A DNA stretch of 64,000 bases from Chara braunii (GCA_003427395.1 BFEA01000384.1:1158045-1222044), one strand, 5' to 3'. Numbered from the stretch's first letter, positions 1-12,223 are shown. Notes: generated from the sequence alone by a model not told the origin. Translations and numbers: made by a program.

Positions 1-1344
1 TGCGCCTCCGTCATGCCCAAGTAAGAGCCCAAATAGCAGTCCGCCAACACTGCGTGCCCAACAGCCGTGCGCCGCAGCGTAGTGGAAAACAATCAAGCTG
101 CGGCCGCTAGTCAACTGTGCGCAGTCAATCACAGGAGCACAGCAGTCGCAGCTTGCACAGGAGCAAACACAGTCCGCAACTGTATTGAACGGCTTTAGCG
201 AGCTATACACCACCCAACAGGCGAGCCCGCAGCCTCATACCCAGTCTTGCTCCACTCGGCAGAGTGGGCAACCCACCGGCGGACAGTCTAATTTGCAGAT
301 TGCTACCCAAAAACACAGTCTGCAGCTCCTCCTAAGTAGGACTGCAGTCTTTGAACAAAGGTACACACAGTCAGCACCCGCCGAAGTGCATGCGGATGCC
401 GGCCGTGCAGACTGCCGCTGTGACCAGGCATATATGCTCACACCATGATTCCTACCTCACCTTCTCTCCGGACGACGTTTGTTGCTAGGTCAAAACAGGA
501 TCGAGCTCTTTACCGCTCCGCCCTCTGCGCGACTCCTCATTAGGCCAAAGTAAAGTCTCTGTCCCAATCCCTCTCACCCCCTTTGACGCATCCTGCCACA
601 ACTGTAGATGAGACTGGAATCATGCCATGGTGAACCGATTCAACTACAGCGCCGAGGGGAACAACAGTCACGGCTATAGAGATAGGAAGGGGTTCAACCT
701 TGAATACGCTTAATCTTACTCAGACTTGTAAACGAACGACTGCCTGAGGAATCGATACCAACAATCACAAGCAACAGGGGGAGAGCCATGATTAAACGGC
801 GGCAGACACTCCTCATTGGAAAACTCAGCGGCAACAACGGTCCAAGCATCATTTCGAAGGAATCTCTCGCTGGCCTGCAACCAGTTGTACTTCTCGGTAT
901 GCGCACATACCGGTTAACAGGTAAGTCACCATACCTTGTGGCTGCCCCTATTCCATTATAGATCGAGTGAAATACGAACTCCCCGCTTTCTGTCATGCCT
1001 TCGCGGGGTATTCCTCCCTTCTAACCTCTTTCTTCTCCAATCCCTTCTCTCACGAGCACTCCTGCCTGATCACAGTGAAAGCGCAAGTGAATCTCTCTTC
1101 AGAACATGGGTAGATGCACCCCCTTTTTCAGCCAAACCTCATACAGCTCGGGGAGCTTCGAAGCGGCCTCTTCGATTGACAGGATGGCCATTGCATTGGC
1201 TTACTGGTAAGTCCTCAACCCTCCCGATTAACTTCCCACCTCTCCCGTTACTAGGATAACCGAAACCGAATGAACTTTTCGTTAGAACATGGCCAAATAC
1301 ATTGCTACTTGTGCGCAAGCTTGAAGCTCCCTCTCCGCGCATCC

Positions 1345-2420
1345 CATTCTCTTACTAACTTTCATTTTACTAACTCCCTTTCCAAACTGACCTCGCTACT
1401 CGTTTCGCCCTATTAACAAACCCCTGCCTACCTCTTTACCGCGCTTGATTCTGCTAAAGGTCGAGGGAATCATCTCCCTTTTCCTCTTCTCTTCTTCGTC
1501 CGCCATAGCCCCGACGCACTGACCTTTCCTTCTTACCCCTATTCTACTTACTTTCTATCAAGTCTAACTCTGGAATCGGGGTCGCCAGGCTCAAAGACCC
1601 CAGATTCGGTCCCTCCCTCGCCCGTTTTCGTCAAGGAACGGGCGAGATCGACAATTTTTTTCTTTCTCATTCCTTCCTCCCTCCTAGCCTCCATAGCTCC
1701 CCGCGGCCCGTTCTCTTCCTACCTCCCACTACGCTCCGCCATTTGCCGATCCGCCTGCATCATTGGGCTCGCCCTGGCCATAAACCCCTGTCTAGCATCT
1801 TCCCCCGCCGAAATCACCCTCCATATGAGCGAATACTAACTGCTTTCCTCCTCCGCCATCCTACCTCTTATCTGCATGCACCCGGCGCAATATCGCGCCC
1901 AGGTGCACTCCCCCTCTGCGCCTAGCTCTGCCCGTTGCTAGTCTACCCCGCTGCCTCTTTGTGTTCGCCTCAGCGCCCGTCCGACGGCTTCTCCACAATA
2001 ACCCGCCCGTCAGCCCTCCTGCACTACTACTCCTCTCGCTGTTGTCTCGCCTCGCCCCACGGTCCTAGCACCCGTTGCCCCTCTTCTACCACCTTCGCCT
2101 TCGCCTTCACCAGCTCCGACCGACTGCACTCGCCTTGCCTGCGCTGCTGCCTACCCCGCTCCTCCTCTCTTCACCGCCTCGGCGCTCGATGCCCGTCGCC
2201 TCGCTACTACACTTTCGCACCCCATCACCCGATTGCGCAATCGCCCCGTCCGCTGTTGCTGCCTCAGTTCAGCGCTCGCTGTTCGCTCTGCCCGCTGCTG
2301 CTAACGCAGCGCCCGTCCGGCATCGGCAGTCGCTACGTCGTGCCCCCCCCCCTTTGCTACCATCGCACTCCACCTCTTTCTTCCTTTCGTCGCCGTACCC
2401 TTCATCTCGATGTTAGCACT
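1345..2420. repeat. Pyrimidine-rich low-complexity tract
   Basis: The plus strand is dominated by C and T, with many CTC, TCC and CCT words. Several overlapping frames are open at once, notably 1935-2525 and 2075-2416. Their translations are Ser/Pro/Leu/Arg-rich without domain character, as expected from composition alone. Confidence 0.6.
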
Positions 2421-2622
2421 ACACCTACCCACACAACGCACGACAGCCACCGGTGCAGCGCGGTGTACACAGCCAGTCTGGCTGTTTCTGTGGGAGACTA
2501 CACGACGGGGCCAACTACTAGTTAGTTCGGTCAGACTTTCGCCCCATAACGCAAGTCCGACGAGCGATTCTGCCCGTCAGCTTCGTCGCGAACTCCCACT
2601 GGAGCTTCCTCTGGCCCTGTCC

Positions 2623-2685
2623 TGCATAGGCAGCGCTTACCACTCTCGGGACCCCAGCGGCAAGCCCACACATAGACCCCTCTCA
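2623..2685 (+). repeat. 62-bp dispersed repeat, copy 1
   Basis: This segment begins GCATAGGCAGCGCTTACC and ends ACCCCTCTCA. It recurs almost identically at 3868-3929, where it sits between the two arms of the direct repeat at 3601-4178. It looks like a short copied segment of unknown origin. Confidence 0.75.
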
Positions 2686-3600
2686 ACAGACCGCGGAGTC
2701 AAGGGCACCGGCCGGCTGCAAACCTGCGGCATAAACCTTGGTAAGATGGGTACCGACGCAGATTGTGACGGTAGTAACGAACACTCAAATTACCACTTTG
2801 AAAATCAAGGTGGGGAACAACTTCGTGTGGCTGTGGTGCCCGGCCTGCTACCTCTACTGCTGCGCCCCGAACTTCCCCGCCTCGGGCACAGCTCGCCATG
2901 TTCCGGGTCCCAACAACACGCTCACACTCCAGCCTCTTACTACAAACAGTGGCCGACGGCGGTGCGCCCGCAGAAAGTCCTCACTATTCAGTTTTCCTCG
3001 GCCTCACAGGCTAATCACCCACCAGCTTCTATACACATTTTGTATTTCAAGGCAGCGGAATAGATGAATTTCGCCAGCACCCCAACCCACAAGAGCCCGT
3101 AAGTGAATCAAAGGGGGCACGCGCTCGAGGTCCTCGACTGCCGTGACGACCTCTAAATCCCGCGTCGCGCTCAAGTCAAGGAACACCGAAGCAAAGAATA
3201 ATACGACAATAAATAGTAAAAATATATATAAGAAAAACTTTTAATCGTCAGAATATGACGAGCGATGGCAATGAGGCCACTAGTACCGTTCCAATGCCGC
3301 CTCCGTCAAAACTAAGGCGGATAGCCCCGTAATGCCCTCGACCCCTCAATTCATTTGCGCCGCTCCCATGTTCCCGCGCAGTCGCCGCTCGATCTCGATC
3401 TTTGAATCTCTTTAATGAAAGTCCGACTCTCTCATTGCTAGCGCTAGAGCCAAGGCTGGGTCTAATATTGATGGGCACAAAACATAAGCGGACACTGCGC
3501 TACGCGTGGATCTATCGAAACATTTCCTGCCCACACATCGGCCTACCAGCCGAACTCCCGACCGTCAACCCTCTGCGCCCACCGCGAGACTATACCGAAC

Positions 3601-4178
3601 CATGCTGCCGTCGACGTCGCGCCCTCTGTACATACGCGCAAGTCACAGACAAGTGCACCAATCAAAGGACAAAAATCTTTTTAATCATAGTTTAATCAGA
3701 AAATAAAAATTTGGCCGGCGCCCACGCCGACGACTCCGTCATGAAAGATAGAAAGAAATCACACGCGCCTCAAATCTACGCGCCCACACACTCTCTACTC
3801 TAATCAACCACTCAGTCAACGTAAACCATAGACTCAGCTGCGCCTCACGCGCAAGTCACAGACAAGTGCATAGGCAGCGCTTACCACTCTCGGGACCCCA
3901 GCGGCAAGCCCACACATAGACCCCTCTCATGCTGCCGTTGACGTCGCGCCCTTTGTACGTACGCGCAAGTCACAGACAAGTGCACCAATCAAAGGACAAA
4001 AATCTTTTTAATCATAGTTTAATCAGAAAATAAAAATTTGGTCGGCGCCCACGCCGACTCCTCAGTCATCAAAGATAGAAAGAAATCACACGCGCCTCAA
4101 ATCTACACGCCCACACACTCTCTACTATAATCAACCACTCAGTCAACGCAAACCATAGACTCAGCTGCGCCTCACGCG
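3601..4178 (+). repeat. Direct repeat pair (about 250 bp each)
   Basis: Copy 1 runs from about 3601 to 3848 and copy 2 from about 3928 to 4178. They share CATGCTGCCG, the stretch around CACCAATCAAAGGAC, and CAGCTGCGCCTCACGCG at the end, with scattered substitutions. The 80-bp spacer holds the second copy of the 62-bp repeat at 3868-3929. This is a segmental duplication; no coding capacity is apparent. Confidence 0.8.
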
Positions 4179-4971
4179 GTATACTTAGACTTTAAACCAA
4201 AACTATTTTCTGTCGCCCACAAAAAACAGGGCGGATACCCTTGTAAGGGTATTCGCACCGACAGCGGCCATTGACATGATGCTTCGGCTGAGGGTTCTTC
4301 CGGCCTTGATAACCTAGGCTGAAGAGGTCTCTTGCTCCGTACTTCATTTATGTGGTGTCGCGGGTTGACACGCTAGAGGAAGGGGAGGTTGTCGGGTTGA
4401 TTAGGATAGTCTTCATGAGATCTTGGGCACGGTAGTGGCCCTGCTCCTATGCTCCTGCGCGAATCTAGTGGAGGTTGGTTGGGCAGCGCGGGCAGAAAGT
4501 GAGGAGCATTTTCTCATGCGGAGTGGGAGGGAGGGAGGCTTGTTACAAGCTTGAGCGTAAAAAAAAGTTGGCGGTTTCAAGCGTTCATTTGAGCTGGTTC
4601 ACCGGTCAAAAACACGGAAGCAGGTAGCGGCGCAATAACGACATCGGCGATGGAGCTGGAGAGTTTTGTGCGAACATGTGTGGCGCTCTTCGTGTCGGCT
4701 GCCTTTTCAAATTGATTTCGCTGATTTTAATTTTGTATCTTGTAATTTCCTATATTCTTGCTCTAATCTAGTGCTTACACAGTTATAATTTCAGATTCTC
4801 AAATTTGTAAAAATAAATTCACAATCTAATCAGCCAAATTCTCATCTACATGTACACACATACACACATATCCTTGAAATTCGACTACGATTTCTAAAAG
4901 TAACAGTATTGTCATCTACATGTACACACATATACGCAAACATATATTATCTTATTCTGAATCGCTAGTAC

Positions 4972-4973
<2 letters not shown>

Positions 4974-5005
<32 letters not shown>
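4974..5005 (+). repeat. Poly-T run of 32
   Basis: An uninterrupted run of 32 T residues lies directly against the left edge of the palindromic unit at 5006. On the minus strand it is a poly-A tail-like run abutting that unit. It may mark the 3' end of a retroposed minus-strand sequence, or be simple slippage. Confidence 0.8.
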
Positions 5006-5008
<3 letters not shown>

Positions 5009-5817
5009 TAGTTATTAGAGAGGGTCTTCAAAATTCATAGCTATTAGTAGAATTCCGAAGTTTTCGGGTTCCAAGATTAGAAAATCATGATAGATAATTA
5101 CTTGGGACTTTTATAAATTATAGTCCAAATTCAACACACTTGTCAAAATGTCGATCGTTATTTAGAAAAAGCAGGGCCTCTTCAAAAATATGCAATAACA
5201 AACCACTGAAGAAAGCCCATGGTGGCAATAAGACTATTACAATTATTCCCCTGCCCCTTGCACCAATCAACGTTTGGCAGCTCCCACCATGTGCGCGCAT
5301 CACCAATTTAGAAAAAACGAAAAACTAGTTATCAAAGAGGGTCTTCAAAATTCATAGCTATTAGTAGAATTCCAAAGTTTTCGGGTTCCAAGATTAGAAA
5401 ATCATGATAGATAATTACTTGGGACTTTTATAAATTATAGTCCAAATTCAAGGATTCGAATTTCGAAATTATAAAACAGATCCCGCTAGTACAATTCGTA
5501 GGGATCTGTTTTATAATTTCGAATCCTTGAATTTGGACTATAATTTATAAAAGTCCCAAGTAATTCTCTATCATGATTTTCTAATCTTGGAACCCGAAAA
5601 CTTCGGAATTCTACTAATAACTATGAATTTTGAAGACCCTTTTTGATAACTAGTTTTTCGTTTTTTCTAAATTGGTGATGCGCGCACATGGTGGGAGTTG
5701 CCAAACGTTGATTGGTGTAAGGGGCAGGGGAATAATTGTAATAGTGGGTTGTTATTGCATATTTTTGAAGAGGCCCTGCTTTTTCTAAATAACGATCGAC
5801 ATTTTGGTGAGTGTGTC
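5006..5817. repeat. Large imperfect palindrome with internal direct repeat
   Basis: The left arm (about 5135-5484) and right arm (about 5501-5817) are reverse complements around a 16-base centre. The innermost pairing is AAACAGATCCC with GGGATCTGTTT. The left arm has about 30 extra bases (around 5215-5245) and 7 extra bases near 5460 relative to the right arm. The segment 5006-5134 is repeated directly as 5323-5451 (period 317), so the order is A, B, A', centre, A' inverted, B inverted. The transcript could form a hairpin with a stem over 300 bp. No transposase gene or clear terminal repeat was seen. It could be a foldback/MITE-like element or an inverted duplication. Confidence 0.85.
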
Positions 5818-6337
5818 ATCAATAATTGTGATCGCCTGGATCGGATCGTTTCCGAAGGGTTGAACGGTAAGAAGGGGGTGGGGGGAGCTCTATCTTGCAG
5901 GGGCATCACAAGGTGGGGGGTGAATGTCTCAAAGAGGGTAGGGGCGGAATTTTTGGGTTGTCCTATTCTAGGGCAGGGGCTGGTGTGTGGGTCAACGTCA
6001 GTCCCAGCGGAGGCAGAAGTGGGCAAGGGGCGGTTGGGGGCATGCTTTAAGTGGGAACTGCGTGGTCCTGGGGAAAGGGGGGAAGAGGGTTGGTTCTATA
6101 TTGGGGCCGAGGGAGAGTCGGTGACTCGCCTCGGCGGAGGCAGTGTAGGGCTGAGGGGGGAGAGGTAGGGAGAGGGAGCAGCGATCTCTCTCGAAGAATT
6201 CTAACATCCAGTTTAGTATTTCTTTCCATTTGGTTTGCCTCTCGAGGAGGTTATAGGAATAGGTGCTATCTGGCAAGACATCTATGATCCTGCGAAGTGT
6301 GGTCGAAAATTCGGTGGCCCTCGAAGACCGATGCTGG

Positions 6338-6542
6338 AGCAACGCTGGCCGGAGCTGGAGCCAGGTGGCGCAACTCTGTGATCTAGCTTAGTGGGGGCGT
6401 GAGGCCTGGTAGAGAGATCTGGGGGGCTGTTTGCGGGGGCAGTCTCAGTGGTCATCGGGGGTCGTAACTGAGCAATGTTGGCCGGTGCTGGAGCAAGGTG
6501 GTGCAACTTTGTAACCTAACCTAATGGGAGCATGAGGCCTGG
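6338..6542 (+). repeat. Diverged direct repeat, about 72 bp
   Basis: Segments 6338-6409 and 6471-6542 share the order AGCAAYGYTGGCCGG, CTGGAG, GGTGGYGCAACT and GAGGCCTGG. Some differences are C/T or G/A transitions, as expected of an old duplication. No gene is visible in 5820-6670 around it. Confidence 0.65.
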
Positions 6543-6679
6543 AAAAACTTTCGTTCGTGCTGAAAACAGCCATGCTGGTTGTGGTCGTAGGTGGATTCAA
6601 TAGGTTTCACCTATCTGATTCGTGGTTGGGAAGCTTTTTGACACACATATTCTAGTGACTTGGTAGAGAGTAGTGGTCC

Positions 6680-7063
6680 ATGAATGTTTCTGAGTTTTCT
6701 CAAAAGAAAAAGTTGTTTATATACTGTGATGTTGAATCCTTCGACTATCGTGAAGACATGATTCCTCGTGCAATCAAAAACACAGGGAAAGGATGTAACA
6801 GACAATATCAGATTCATTTCATGTATCACCCATTGGACGATCTCTATTGGATCTTAAAGAAGGAACTGTTGTGCAGCGCACCTCGCGTTGTTAAAGCATA
6901 CGAGCGACATATAGCCTCTAATGCTGTACCAGAAATTTCTGCAAAACTCACTGCTACTCAGTACTCGACGAAATCCCTTTCCTATGTTAGCTTACGATGC
7001 ATTTGTCGGGGACTCGGGATGAGTTACTCGCTCGAAGGGAACTCGCTCGTGAGAGGGGATTAG
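6680..7063 (+). CDS. Hypothetical open frame upstream of the reverse transcriptase
   Basis: This is a 127-codon frame starting with ATG and ending at TAG. The product begins MNVSEFSQKKKLFIYC and is of mixed composition, without membrane segment, signal peptide or known motif. It lies just upstream of the decayed reverse transcriptase and on the same strand, so it may be the remains of its N-terminal region or 5' leader. It could also be a chance ORF. I do not recognise it. Confidence 0.25.
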   Translation: MNVSEFSQKKKLFIYCDVESFDYREDMIPRAIKNTGKGCNRQYQIHFMYHPLDDLYWILKKELLCSAPRVVKAYERHIASNAVPEISAKLTATQYSTKSLSYVSLRCICRGLGMSYSLEGNSLVRGD

Positions 7064-7124
7064 TGTAATAACCTGCCAAACACAGAGTGAGACACACAAC
7101 TGATTTCTGAGTTTTGCTCCTGGA

Positions 7125-9461
7125 ATGTATGCCTTGCTGAGTTTCCCGCTTGTTGCTGATTGCCCCTCTGAGAATATCAGATCTGAACCTGACCTCCTGA
7201 AACTGATGAGACAACTTCATAAAGCTAAGAAGAAGAGTACATTGATTACAAATAATCAAGGAAGCTGTTGGTTAAAAGCCTGGAGGCTCATCAGATTGAT
7301 CTTTTGTTTCAGTATTGTGGAATCGAATGGGATGCGACTACTATTGAAAGATGCAAAGGAGGTGATTCAAAAAGGTGGGGCTTGGATCCTATGGGATATA
7401 AAACGAACAAAAGGAAGACAAGAAAGGACTAAAGCGGAGGTTATTGCACTATTACAGGCACCATGGAAAAGACGAGAACTCATGAAGAAGTCAATGGATG
7501 AACTGCTGGATATGGAGATTTCTGCAAAAACCTTGTCAGCACGAAGAGATAGACAGATCACACGTGGCATTCTCACACGAACACTAGAAAGGAAATTTGC
7601 TGTGAATCCGAGAGTATGGCTCATGGCGAAAATTCCATATAACCCATCAATTAATAAAACTAGATTAAAAGCTGTATTGAGTGAATGGGTTGGGACTAGG
7701 ATCGAGAATAGCAAACTGAGTGGGATTCTGCAGCAGCGGGTCAGGGTGGTGTGGGAAAAAGCTCCCACTATCGCTGACATCCTGCACAATCAGAAGGCTT
7801 ACGCCGAGGCGCAGCTTGCAGTCTGCCCTTGCAAGAACTTCGACTTGCCCAAAGTTGACGGGCATGTCAGGACTCGATAAAATCCCAGATTTCCTGTGTA
7901 ATTCTAAAAACTCTCCGACTCCTGGGGGAATGGCTGGCCGTATTGACATTAATAAGGCCTGCAACGCTGCCATTACCCCTCTGAAGGCAATGGGGTTGAT
8001 CCACACTCAAGAGCGAATATGTATTCATATGTACCAAGTAGGCAGGGGTGCACAAAATCAGAAGGAAGGGGTTGTTAGCACTGAGTACATCTACGGGATC
8101 AAGAAAGCGCTGGATGGGCTGGTGCTCTCCCCAGCAGACAGAAACAGTGGGGAAACGATCATTGAGTGTCCAACAAAATACATGAAAGGCATGGATGATA
8201 TGTTTAATCGAAACTGCAGCTACGAAAGACTGAAAAATCTGAACCTGAAATTTTAGCAAATATGCGATTTGACTACAAAGAGAAGAAACTGAACAAGATT
8301 GCTAACTGGGACGGGAAAGGGAAACTACAAGATGCCTACGTCATTGCGAAGGATAAAGATCTCGAGAAACGAAGACCTATTGTCCCCACCTTTTCCAACC
8401 CCGCAAGAACTCTGTTTGGTTTCCTCAGTAAATCTCTGCATTATCTGATGAAGAACCTTAAAAGATGAGAACTTTAATCTACCTACCACTAGTGGCTTGA
8501 AATCTCGAGTCAGTAAAATAAATGAGAAAACACATAAGGAATTCGGGATGAATTGTCGCATTATGCTGAGAACATATGACATAAAGGAAATGTTTTACAA
8601 AACTCTCGCATATGGAAATTAAAAATGCAGTAGGATGGCTGATTGACTCTTTCCACAAACGGGGTATCAGATGGATCAGAGTAAAGACTAGGGGTAAGAA
8701 AGCAACTTTTGGGAAGTCCCATGGAGAAGAAGGCTGGCGGTCTTTTAGAATCTCACACCTTCTTCTCATGACTGATTTTCAACTAAATCACCTGTTCTTC
8801 TGTGCAAAAGGGGAAATCCTCAAACAGAGAATTGGGATTCCAATGGGGGGAAGGGCGAGCCCCGCCTTGGCCTGCATTCTATGTATATACTTCGAGTCCC
8901 GTTTTCTAAGATCACTTGGCAGTGAGGCCCGACTTCTTCAAGGCGATCGGTTTATGGATGATCTCCTTCTCGCCACATGGTTCGACGGCTCAATCCCGGG
9001 AGAAAAGGAGAAGGCCTGCCAAAGGATGGACAGGATTCAACATTGCTACCACACTTACCTTGGAAAGAACGGACGCCGATAGCGGGATTATCTCCTTCCT
9101 AGAGACTAACCTCATTGTTGCAGATTTTCTGGCTTGGGTCCACATGACCCACAGGTTCAAAAATATGGACTCAATCTGGGGAGGTGGGATTAGGCACTTC
9201 AAAACAATCAAGGACTATGGCTCATTTGGAGACAAGAGCCAGAAATGGGCGGTTGTGGCTGGGGCAATTTGGCGCATCAAGCAGAACACGAACACCAGAT
9301 GGGCTGCCTGGCTCAGCCTGATTACCCTGAGCAAGGAAATCAGGGGGCTGGGATACCCAGTTGAGGCCTTCATTGCAGGTGTTACCAAAGTGGGAAAAAG
9401 GAGCGGGGGCTTCTGGGAAGACCTGGCACTGCAGCTGTCAAAGTGGTATGGTAAAGACTGA
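7125..9461 (+). pseudogene. Decayed non-LTR reverse transcriptase (Penelope-like or related)
   Basis: A single protein can be followed through at least four frame changes (frame pieces 7125-7880, about 7866-8256, 8262-8468, 8464-8619, 8612-9082, about 9040-9461). The N-terminal third is basic and contains CPC-x5-LPKVDGHV near 7830-7865. Reverse transcriptase motifs follow in order: RRPIV near 8373, DIKEMF near 8580 (motif A, catalytic Asp), GIPMGGRASPALA at about 8834-8872 (motif B) and RFMDDLLLA at about 8946-8972 (motif C, Asp pair). The GIPMG...SP.LA and R-F-x-DD pattern fits Penelope-like or other non-LTR reverse transcriptases and not the Ty3 enzymes elsewhere in this window. No GIY-YIG endonuclease was found downstream. 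Frameshifts and an in-frame TAA at 8620 mean it is not functional as written. Confidence 0.75.
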
Positions 9462-10855
9462 CCCGGGATTGGGTTCTGGTCCTGGCAGTATATCGCAACT
9501 CCACCTGCCAACAGTCGGAGACCAGCTGGCGCGGCCAATTCTCAGCAAACGGTAACTTCTGGAAAACGCACGCGTCTCAGCAAGATCTGGACTTTCTACG
9601 GCACAATCGAAAAAGCCCTCCTGATAATTCGTGGATTCTGAAGTAAACCCCAACGGGTACTTTGAATTTCGCACATGCCCGGGGAAGGGATTACCGGGGT
9701 AACGAAAATCTGGATTTACTTCGGCGTGACTAAAGACCCTCCTGGATGAGCCGTCGAACAACGGAAATTTTTCTACCATTCAAGAATCACTTGCTTCATT
9801 TTTTTTGGATATATTTTTTTTGGATATTTTTTACTGTTTTTTGGAATCTCGGAAAATGTTCAAGTGCATAGGACACATTGAGGTAGCTTCCAAGCAAGTT
9901 GATAGTATATAATGGATTGATAAGAATGCGGGATGCACTTTTCGACTTGAGTAGTATAAGGGCAGAAGGGTTGAGAATCGCTCGTGTTGCTTAGCGATGG
10001 TGTTCATCATGATAATGGTACTTCGAGAGTAACGCCCTCATTGTCATGATAAAAGTTTGTGTTTATTGCATGCTTGCTGGTCTGGATGCCTGTCTGAGTG
10101 CTTGTCGGCTTGAGTGTGTGCGTGACCGGCAAGGGCACTTGTTCAGAAGGCCCGAAGGGCCGGTACTTACCTGTGGCCTTGACATTGAGGGTTGAGGCAG
10201 GGAAAACACTCAAGTGGCGGGGAAAGAGGCCCGCGACACTTAGAGCAGCGGAAAACACTCAAGTAGCAGGTAGGCCGGTACCACACCAAGTAGAGGTAGA
10301 TGTGCTGCGTACTCGAGGCCGAGCAGAAGAAGACAAAAGTTGGCATTTTTAGAGGCCCAGTAGTTGTAGGCTATGTCTAGGCAGGTACCAGTCCAACCAG
10401 TCTGAGTCTAGGGCCTGTACGGGCAATATCAGAGTCTGCAATGATGTTTCCCTCCGAAAGGGAGGAGGTACCAGTTGCTTGGAGGTTGTGCGGCCTAGGA
10501 AGTCACTCGCCAAGAGGCAAGCAGACCGCTATATCTCCAGGAGGAGCAAAGAGCTCATCATTGTCGGTGTGCAAGTTTGGCAACACAGTGGTTGGAGCGC
10601 TGGCCGGAGCAGCGCTAGCACAGAGCTGCGCTGCTGGGGAAGGAGCAAGGAAGAAGACCAGGACTACGAAGGGGGAGCGCCATAGGTACTTACCTGGCTA
10701 TGGTGGTTGCCATCTTTATTACCTTGGTGGGCACTGCAGCAGGAAGGTCCCAGTTGGGGTAGAGCTACACCAAGAAGCTTCGAGGCAGAGTCAGGCAAGG
10801 CGGCCTGAGCCAGCGCAGCCCTAGCTGCTTTGTGTTGTCGTTTGCACAACAGGGC
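9462..10855. other. No recognised gene; flank of element A
   Basis: The first 300 bases look like decayed sequence following the reverse transcriptase. A T-rich stretch lies at 9800-9840. From about 10120 the region is GC-richer, with a small hairpin GGCCCGAAGGGCC near 10150. CTTACCT at 10166 and 10688 would be splice donors on the minus strand. An open frame at 10441-10824 (+) has no recognisable domain. Confidence 0.4.
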
Positions 10856-10860
10856 GATGC
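10856..10860. repeat. Target-site duplication of element A, left copy (GATGC)
   Basis: The five bases GATGC precede the left LTR edge TGTTGTATAC. The same five bases follow the right LTR edge at 27858-27862. A 5-bp target duplication is typical of Ty3/gypsy integrases. Confidence 0.9.
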
Positions 10861-12200
10861 TGTTGTATACTCGTGAAACACAGTCATAAGTATGGCGCAG
10901 ATTCCCAGAACTGACCAGATAATACAGAGTTAATACAAATACAGCGGAAGAGTTGATACCCATGGACTGACTCTGACCTGACTCAGACTGCAATTGAACA
11001 CTCTCAATCATGCATCAGTGGTGTGAAAGCCCTGCCCTTGGACATAGAAGAAAGGCCGGGGTCTGAGGTCATACACGGACGAATGGAGGGAGGAGAGACG
11101 AAGGGAGGAGGAGAGGGAAGATGACGTCAACTTGGTTTCCAAAGATAGTACCTTGAAATGTCAGAGGTAGCGAAAATCCAAAATGTCGCGAACACAGTGT
11201 CTCACAATGTCTCAGATATCGATCTCACAATGTCAAGTACATCTTCAGAGGAAGATGAAATCAGATCCCACGAGTAGTCCTCANNNNNNNNNNNNNNNNN
11301 NNNNNNNNNNNNNNNNNNNNNNNNNNNNNNNNNNNNNNNNNNNNNNNNNNNNNNNNNNNNNNNNNNNNNNNNNNNNNNNNNNNNNNNNNNNNNNNNNNNN
11401 NNNNNNNNNNNNNNNNNNNNNNNNNNNNNNNNNNNNNNNNNNNNNNNNNNNNNNNNNNNNNNNNNNNNNNNNNNNNNNNNNNNNNNNNNNNNNNNNNNNN
11501 NNNNNNNNNNNNNNNNNNNNNNNNNNNNNNNNNNNNNNNNNNNNNNNNNNNNNNNNNNNNNNNNNNNNNNNNNNNNNNNNNNNNNNNNNNNNNNNNNNNN
11601 NNNNNNNNNNNNNNNNNNNNNNNNNNNNNNNNNNNNNNNNNNNNNNNNNNNNNNNNNNNNNNNNNNNNNNNNNNNNNNNNNNNNNNNNNNNNNNNNNNNN
11701 NNNNNNNNNNNNNNNNNNNNNNNNNNNNNNNNNNNNNNNNNNNNNNNNNNNNNNNNNNNNNNNNNNNNNNNNNNNNNNNNNNNNNNNNNNNNNNNNNNNN
11801 NNNNNNNNNNNNNNNNNNNNNNNNNNNNNNNNNNNNNNNNNNNNNNNNNNNNNNNNNNNNNNNNNNNNNNNNNNNNNNNNNNNNNNNNNNNNNNNNNNNN
11901 NNNNNNNNNNNNNNNNNNNNNNNNNNNNNNNNNNNNNNNNNNNNNNNNNNNNNNNNNNNNNNNNNNNNNNNNNNNNNNNNNNNNNNNNNNNNNNNNNNGA
12001 TGGACCGGTACCTGGCCTAAACAACTAGCCGTTGGGTCTGGTGGGGTCTAAACGAGGCCTACCGGACCCTAAACTGAACCGACGGTTCCTAGGCCTACCT
12101 GGACCTAGCTGGGACCGTAGTGACCTGATACCTAGGCCTAAACTGTGCCTATTACAGAACCGGGCCCTAACTGGGGCCCGTGTGGCATCAGTATGCCACA
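10861..12200 (-). repeat. 3' LTR of element A (contains a gap)
   Basis: On the plus strand it starts TGTTGTATACTCGTG and ends CAGTATGCCACA, giving TG...CA ends. Its first 423 bases and last 202 bases match the other LTR (26781-27857) with a few substitutions and short indels. The middle (11284-11998) is unsequenced, so the true length is unknown. Confidence 0.9.
11284..11998. other. Assembly gap (715 N)
   Basis: This is a run of N inside the 3' LTR of element A. The partner LTR has a gap at the corresponding position (27231-27655). Any apparent reading frame across it is meaningless. Confidence 0.99.
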
Positions 12201-12217
12201 CACTCCCCCCCTTGAAG
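12201..12217 (-). other. Polypurine tract of element A
   Basis: Directly inside the 3' LTR, the minus strand reads a purine run ending in seven G and then AGTG. This is the usual position and composition of the plus-strand primer of LTR retroelements. Confidence 0.75.
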
Positions 12218-12223
12218 ACCGGG

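Larger units (their letters stand above)
1..4970. other. Gene-poor region without a recognisable gene
   Basis: No reading frame here shows a known domain. The longer open frames are C/T-biased and stay open because that composition lacks stop codons. Splice-donor-like AGGTAAGT or GGTAAGT strings occur near 919, 1205 and 2730, so short exons cannot be excluded, but no exon chain can be built. From about 4740 to 4970 the sequence turns AT-rich and contains two copies of CATCTACATGTACACACAT (near 4843 and 4915). Confidence 0.5.

Noticed and set aside
1935-2525. Long open frame (196 codons) in the C/T-rich region
   Set aside because: Two plus-strand frames overlap across 2075-2416 and their products are Ser/Pro/Leu-rich without motifs; composition explains the lack of stops.
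11183-12028. Apparent open frames spanning the N runs (also near 27113-27685 and 44455-44915)
   Set aside because: They exist only because N codons hide stops.
12014-12170. Internal telomere repeat
   Set aside because: CCTAAAC-like words recur but at irregular spacing with many different flanks; not a telomeric array.
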